This document shows positions 57,770 to 64,000 of a DNA stretch of 64,000 nt, in pieces. The stretch is from contig OX578277.1 in the NCBI GenBank assembly GCA_951217055.1, forward strand, positions 55,447,044 to 55,511,043. The letters run 5' to 3'. The position numbers were made by a program, and so were the translations under genes. This DNA is from Gerris lacustris (taxonomy: Eukaryota > Arthropoda > Insecta > Hemiptera > Gerridae). The notes under the pieces were generated by a model. It did not search any database and was not told the origin of the DNA. It saw only the letters and a program-made list of their open reading frames with translations. The stretch's first letter is position 1. Each line of letters starts with the position of its first letter.

Positions 57770-60700
57770 AAATCTCGTATTTATGATATGTTGGTTCCCA
57801 AAAATATTGAAAGACAGACCGACAGAAAGATGGCCAGACTAATTGGTGGTATGCTTTAAATTATTTTTTAATATTAATATTTAGTTAGCCAAAGAATTAA
57901 TTTTTGGTTCATTACATCGAGTAGCATTCGAAATAAATAAATAATTATGGTTCTTATTGGTCGTATAGGTGTCTATATTTCTATTTGTCTCTCAAAGAGT
58001 TGGATTATTGCGGTTTTTCATAGCACTCCACAACTGGATAAAAATATATTGGCAGAACACATAAAAAAAATGTATTCTGTTTTTACCCCATAATTTTCCA
58101 ATACATATTTTAAAAGCAAGATATATCAATAGTGATTGAGTTACAGCATCTTTCATAATATGATTATTGTTATTAACCATCGTGATCGTATATTCAATAA
58201 TTAGTTTGGGAATTATCAGTTTTGATTGCGCCATTGACCAAACCAAAAAGACCGTAGATAACCATTATCACTTCGATTGGCGCATGACTCCGACATCTGC
58301 GACTCAACACTTACGAAATCTTAACAATCAAACACCTAGACCGAATTAAAAGAATTGGCCAATTCATGAAACTCTCGACAAAAGTTGTCATATTTTTATT
58401 TAATATATTTTCAATACATTTCTTGCAAAATAGTTATTAACTTATCGTATATTAACACCTTATTAGGAATTATCTAAATTAAAACTCTAAAGAAAATAAT
58501 TAAGATAAGATTATCTAATAAGTTTTATAACATTTATAGCCTTATGTTTTGAAAGCAAGAGATTGTGATTTATTATTAAATGAACAGCAAATCCTATAAA
58601 CACAAGGTAACCTATAAACAATGAAGATTAAATATAATATATAATCGTACTAAATAAATCCTGAATATAAAGGCTTACTTTTTGTCTAAAGTGCAAAATT
58701 CGAACTTGACTTCAGTCCCGCAGCAATTCTTTGAACAAATATAAATATTGTTTGTATATTAAAACTATAACTTAAGATTTTATGGTTTCATTTGCAAAAA
58801 ATTTGGAAACCTTAGAAAGTTACTACATCGTACTTTCATTGAAAAAAAAGCTTAGTAGTGTAAATGTACTTCTACTAACCCCTGATCCACACACTGTTCC
58901 ACGATTTTTTTTTTTTTTTTTTAGGCAACAACCAATAAATATGACAAAATTCTAATTTCATAAAGCAACAAAAGTTTGCTTTGATAAATACTATTAAAAT
59001 AAGCATAACACACTGCTTAATAAACGAATAGTCATTTGAAAGATTACTTTCAAAAAACCAAAATGTTTTAAAAGTATGAAATTAAAGATATATTTAGGAA
59101 ATCAACTGCATCAATCGTGACTGGTACAACTTGCTGAGCTAATACTTAATGAAAGACGGAACACACATGAAGCAAGATGTTAAATCATATAAAAAATCAT
59201 TAGAACTAAACTGTTACAAATTATAACTGTATTAAAACCAGACATAATCTGTCCGAACATTACTACTGTGTGAGTCAACTTTGATAAAAGACCAGGATGA
59301 TTCAAGGTAAGTTCCCAGAAATGGTAGGCCTCCTCCAGACATATTCGTACCTAAATCCATAAATGGGTTATGATATTAGAGGGAGCCAACAGAGATATGG
59401 CTTCACATTATTCTCTGTAATAAACCATCTTCACGGGAATCGGATTCGTGTAATACCTCAGTCCCAGTCCATACAAAAAATAGCTTTTAATAGGAAGGCC
59501 TCAATAATACGAAGCTTGAAAGTTAGAATAAAATCCCTCATTCATTTTTTACTTAATTAAGTAAGTGAACATTTAATCAGTAAAAAAAATCATATTATAA
59601 TAAAGAAATTAACAAACCCAACAGTAAATTGGCCAAAGATTTCTCACAGGGAACGCTCACTAGTCAAATGAGAGAAACCTAATCCAAATAGTGCTTTCGA
59701 GCTAAGCCAAAGCTATGTGGCACACTAATTAGAAGACTATTTCTTTTTATATTCGTGTTTAATATTACTTATCCAATTAATGCTTGGATAAATACATAAT
59801 ATAAAAAGGGTAATAATTAAAATTTCAAAAATAATTTAAAAGTGGTAAAATACCTGTAATATAATTTATCAGCTAACTATTTAGTGGAAGAAATTTTAAG
59901 TAGTAGTGAGTCAAAATAATCATATGAATATAAAGTCAAGGTGAAATTCACGCTTTAACAAAGATCTATATAAAATATATTTAAATTTTAGGGGGAAATT
60001 TTATATTAGGTAATTAGAATTAGCAATTTTATTATCCTCTAGAATTTACACTAGTTTTCTAAATTTAACGCTACTGATATTCTAATGCCTTAATGCGTTT
60101 TTAAAGGCCATTTTTTTGGTATAGTAGAAAGATCAAGATGGCAATGCAGAAGAAAACAATGTTTAATGGTAAGAATATGAAGCGTTAGTGGAGGCAGTTG
60201 AGGAATGTTGAATCTCCACGTAAAAATATATTAATTTCTTCTGAAGGTAGCTTTCGGCCAATATAATGCCATCATCATTGCCGAAAAGGATGAAATGTGT
60301 TAATTAATAAACGAAATTATGGGAATGAGGTGAGTCGCACAATGCCAGACTGGAACAAGACTAAGGCGTACTTGTTATTGATTGATGGCATATGAGTATT
60401 ATGCCAGTGATGATACCTATAATAGTGACCAAAAGCTACTTTGAGAAAAAATAAATACATTTTTACTTGGGGAGACTTTTCTTTCAACATTTAATGTTTA
60501 ATGGGTACAAAGATTTCTTTTATTTATAGCTATGAAAAAAGAATGTGACCTACATTTTACGCTTACATTTGTAATTTTGTCTTTTTCATGTGTTGTTAAC
60601 TGTTAATGTACTAGCACTAGATGTCTAGAGTGACATAGAGTTTTTTCTAACCGCTAATCTCCTTGAAAATGAGTGAACAAACCTAGCTAATGTCGAATAA

Positions 60701-61010
60701 ACAAAGGAAAACCATGCAACGTTACTATTTAGGAATAAAAAGTATGTTTAGTGTTAAGAAACAACAAATAAAATACATAAATGTATTTTTAAGCAAAATC
60801 AAACTAAATTACTTTTTTGATCAACATATTTTGCTAGGTTGTCTTTTAGATAGATACGCCAACTAATATTTTTTTAATAAAATAATAACTTACTTTTAGA
60901 ATACTTATTAAAACATAAAACTGTTCTGTCCATACCAAATTTTTTCGAATTAATGTGCTTTAAGAGAGCTAAATAACAACTAGCTGCATACTTTAAAAAA
61001 TATTATTATT
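57770..61010. other. AT-rich sequence with scattered repeat ends
   Basis: A family B-like end (GCTATGTGGCACACTAATTAG) lies near 59711-59735. At 60240-60290 the minus strand reads GATGATGGC...GGCCGAAAG, a hairpin word common near 3' ends of retroelements. No gene is supported. Confidence 0.4.
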
Positions 61011-61014
61011 ATTG

Positions 61015-61319
61015 TTGGTGTGGCACATAGGTTCCTCCCGTCCTAGCACGTATATTTTAATGATGTACTGATTCTACAAACCAATATTGTCTAAAACAAA
61101 CTCCCCTCTCCCTTTTTAAAATCTGTCAAAATTATTTTGATTTTTATTGTCACCACAATTTTTTATATTAATTTATTATACACCATTTTACTTCCGAGCT
61201 TACCGAAGGTAACGGAAGTATTGTGTTCACTTTTGAGAACAAAAAAGTTTTATGCCTCCGATTTTAAAAATTCCAAGACAGAAATCCGTTTCAGACATCA
61301 GGGAACATTTTTGGTTCCG

Positions 61320-61355
<36 letters not shown>

Positions 61356-61758
61356 GGTCTGTGTGTCCGCGAATCCTGAAACGTGCGACGATAACTTGAG
61401 TAAATGTCGTCCGATTTTGATGAAATTTGGTATACATGTTCATTTTACCAATGCCCAGGACGAGTTCGTTGGACAACGTTATCCGTTCAAGCGTTCACGC
61501 GCAACGCTCGCGTAAACGTGAGCTTCAAATTTAAAATTGGAATTTTAGGTCGGGGAAAAAACCAAACTTCATCTATTCAATGAGACAAACATTTTTTTCA
61601 AGTACAATTTTTTAGTAAAACCAACAGCGACACAGCTATGAAATGTTAAAGATCACAAAAAACTATTAATAATAAACAATATAACAATAAATTAATATAA
61701 CGATAATGTTAATATAACAATAAAGTACATGATAGGATGCGAGGAAGTTATGTGCCAC
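61015..61758. mobile_element. Repeat family B element with terminal inverted repeats
   Basis: The left end TTGGTGTGGCACATAGGTTC is mirrored by the right end (GGAAGTTATGTGCCACACCAA). The repeat continues for about 30 bases with few changes. The hairpin head (61190-61216) and the CTGT tract lie inside. Right-end words recur at 44341, 46042 and 59711. This suggests a TIR transposon family with the hairpin as an internal structure. Confidence 0.65.
61321..61357. repeat. (CTGT)n microsatellite
   Basis: About nine CTGT units inside a family B element, expanded relative to the two or three seen in other copies. Confidence 0.95.
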
Positions 61759-61759
61759 A

Positions 61760-63410
61760 CCAATTGGCAGTCTATTTTATATAAATTTATTACACAAAAA
61801 TTTATATATAATACAAAATTGTGGTGACAATATTGTTGAGACACTTTTTACTAACAAGTTTACTCTTCAATTATTGTGTAGTAACAATTAAAAATTCCAC
61901 AGCTCAAACGGCATTTCGAGAATTTTAGTGTAGACAATATCGTGAGAAAAGATTTCAGATTTTCACATTTTATGAACCGCAGTAACCTACAAGGTTATCA
62001 AACTCAATAATTAGATGATCCGATTTCTTGATCTTTTAATGACTTCATTAAAAGATTCTTAAGGAATTATAGGATTCTTTAATTATATTTTGGCCTATCA
62101 TACAGGAAGGTTCCTTTCTAAAATTAGAAAAGTGCTTTTAATCTCAAACAAAAACAATATTTTTTTCAGCATTAATACGATTCTTAATTAGAATTAATAT
62201 ACATATATATTGGATTATAATTGGAACCATTTTTTTTAACCGTTAAAGTTTTTGGAAATAAGCATTCAGGACAATATGAGTTACAAATAACGGGATATAC
62301 TGAATTCTTATATTCTCTTATAAGAGACGTACCTACAAATAATTTTTTTATTTTCTCAAATCTTAATAGACGTCAGAATACTGTGAAATGGTGCCGCCTA
62401 TCCATCATTCATCAGGACTTAAGATACAATCACTCTTAAAGGAACAGTCTCACGGCCTCGCTTCTATCCTTAATATGGATATCCATTCACTTTTTTCAAC
62501 AAAATATAACTAGAGCTACTGAGCCTTGAACCTTGCGATATTCTTAACAAAGAACTTATATTTTATCCTTCAATGGACTATAAGAAGATAATTTTAAACT
62601 ATTTAACGCCAACCTTCTTCCTTCTTAAAAAAAAAGTTATATTAAAAGTAATAGTACTTTTTTCAAATAATTATTTATTTGAGAAAAAAAAATTGATTTC
62701 ACGGTAATTCTAATCTTGAATAACCTCAGATTATTTATTTTAAAATGGATTACCGAATTAAGAAAAAAAATAATGGATTATTATTTAGTTATATTCAAGG
62801 ACTCACACCTCACGCACTTAATGCAATCCAGGTATATTTATTTAAAAAAATCGTGATAAATATTTTAAATTACAGTATACTATATTTTAATAAGAAAGGT
62901 CATTAACAAAATATATCAAGCTATATATTAAAATAAAAAATATTTCATTTTACAAAAAAAAAATTAAATTGAAAAATTTACCTATAATAAATCTTAAGTG
63001 GGATTTCTTAAGGTGACAAAACTATACTAACTCCAATCGTTGTATGAACAATTCAACTCAAATAAATCCAAAGAATTAAGGGATTTTTCTTGAATAGAAA
63101 ATAAAAACAGTTTTCCATAAGAAATATAGAAAAGTCAACTCAAATTTAAATTTTATTATAATAAGTATAAACAAAATTTGAAAGTATTGAGTGTTTTACA
63201 TTGGCAATTATAATGGATTATAATATAGATTCATTATGCTCATAAGGAAATTAAATTGTTCCATACTGGGCATTGATGGTGATGGACTAATATAGAAGCC
63301 GAAAACTGTAACTTACTTTTACTTTAAACATTTAATGATATACCATGTAATTTCAACTTTAAACCAATAAACCTAATTAACTATCAATAATGTCAACTCT
63401 TTTTAATTAT
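61760..63410. other. No supported gene
   Basis: AT-rich sequence. No gene recognised. Confidence 0.4.
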
Positions 63411-63416
63411 ATCAAC

Positions 63417-63532
63417 AGAGGTTGGTAGAAAGTAACACGACAATATTTGTTATCACTACAGTGTTATATAAAATATATGTGTATAAATTGAGGTGAAAAT
63501 ATTGCGTTGTGTTACTTTCTACCAACATCTCT
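63417..63532. mobile_element. Small palindromic element (116 bp)
   Basis: AGAGGTTGGTAGAAAGTAAC at the left is mirrored by TTACTTTCTACCAACATCTC at the right, with two extra bases. The AT-rich core continues the pairing (CAATATTT and AAATATTG). It could be a very short MITE or form a hairpin RNA. Confidence 0.6.
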
Positions 63533-63701
63533 AGTCATAATTACGAAGTGGTACCACAAAATCTCAGTCAAAACAACAAATTATTTCTATTCCTTTTATA
63601 AATCTTTTATATTAGTTTCCCTTTTGTTTATAGCTGGGAGTCGTCAACATTTTTGACTCCCTATACCAATATAAAAACATTCTATCAAAGTTTAGGGTCA
63701 A

Positions 63702-63719
63702 CACACACACACACACACT
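63702..63719. repeat. (CA)n microsatellite
   Basis: About nine CA units. Confidence 0.9.
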
Positions 63720-64000
63720 GATTAACAACGTTAAAAAACTGATTAAAAAAACTCAATAATCGTCATTTTTATGCAAATTATCAAAGCGTGTTATGTATTA
63801 TAAATAACCAACTGATGTGTTATACAGCATAAATGAATATCTTATAATACTATATCTTATAAGGCCACTATTATTTTTATCGACTAAAAATTTAGGGAAT
63901 AAAAAAATAATTAAACTAAAGAGTTTTGAATGGCTCCAGGAAAGGCGGTGAGAATGATAATATTTCTCAGAGGTCTAGGACAATGCAGACAAATATTAGA

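Noticed and set aside
59277..59400. Minus-strand frame with MSGGGLPFLGTYLESSW
   Set aside because: Attractive composition, but no splice signals, no family recognised and no continuation on either side.
61291..61476. Minus-strand frame with TDRQTDRQ repeat
   Set aside because: Translation of the CTGT microsatellite in a family B element.
1..64000. CRISPR arrays, operons, bacterial signals
   Set aside because: None present. Splice sites, SINE/LINE relics and a eukaryotic tRNA show nuclear animal DNA.

Overview
The window looks like nuclear DNA of an arthropod, most likely an insect. It is very AT-rich and has small coding exons separated by introns of hundreds to thousands of bases. It carries a Ty3/gypsy retrotransposon, many TTAA-, TTA- and 8-bp-duplicating DNA elements or MITEs, SINE-like tRNA relics and abundant microsatellites. 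No species can be named from the sequence alone.

Layout. Positions 1-12500 are repeats and one near-intact-looking but broken Ty3/gypsy element (1683 to about 5925). Its two LTR copies are almost identical, its gag is missing and its pol is interrupted. A GC-rich, CGCACGAG-like minisatellite (6893-7195) and several MITE or transposon relics follow. Positions 12632-32466, minus strand, hold the only convincing protein-coding gene: a single-pass cadherin of five extracellular cadherin (EC) repeats, a transmembrane helix and a proline/asparagine-glycine-rich cytoplasmic tail. I recovered 17 exons whose splice phases all agree (784 residues from the first visible exon to the stop). The exon with the start codon and signal peptide was not found and probably lies beyond position 32466, perhaps outside the window. 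Its introns are filled with MITEs: four with piggyBac- or Harbinger-like duplications, one with copy-specific outer ends, and a decayed hAT element with transposase remnants.

Positions 32467-64000 are non-coding as far as I can see. They hold a 1.58-kb terminal-inverted-repeat element with a perfect 8-bp target duplication (34143-35721) and one intact tRNA-Ala(UGC) gene (39762-39833). There is also a 380-bp insertion with perfect 40-bp inverted arms and a 13-bp target duplication (41124-41503). Further right are a decayed LINE reverse-transcriptase tail (47975-48295), a tRNA-derived SINE (52138-52360), a large 345-bp-armed inverted repeat (56331-57765) and many copies of an unclassified repeat carrying a short hairpin and CTGT-rich stretch. 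One short plus-strand stretch (51665-51748) looks like an orphan exon.

The genes do not form a pathway. The main biological content is one adhesion-receptor gene, one tRNA gene and a dense, layered mobile-element landscape.
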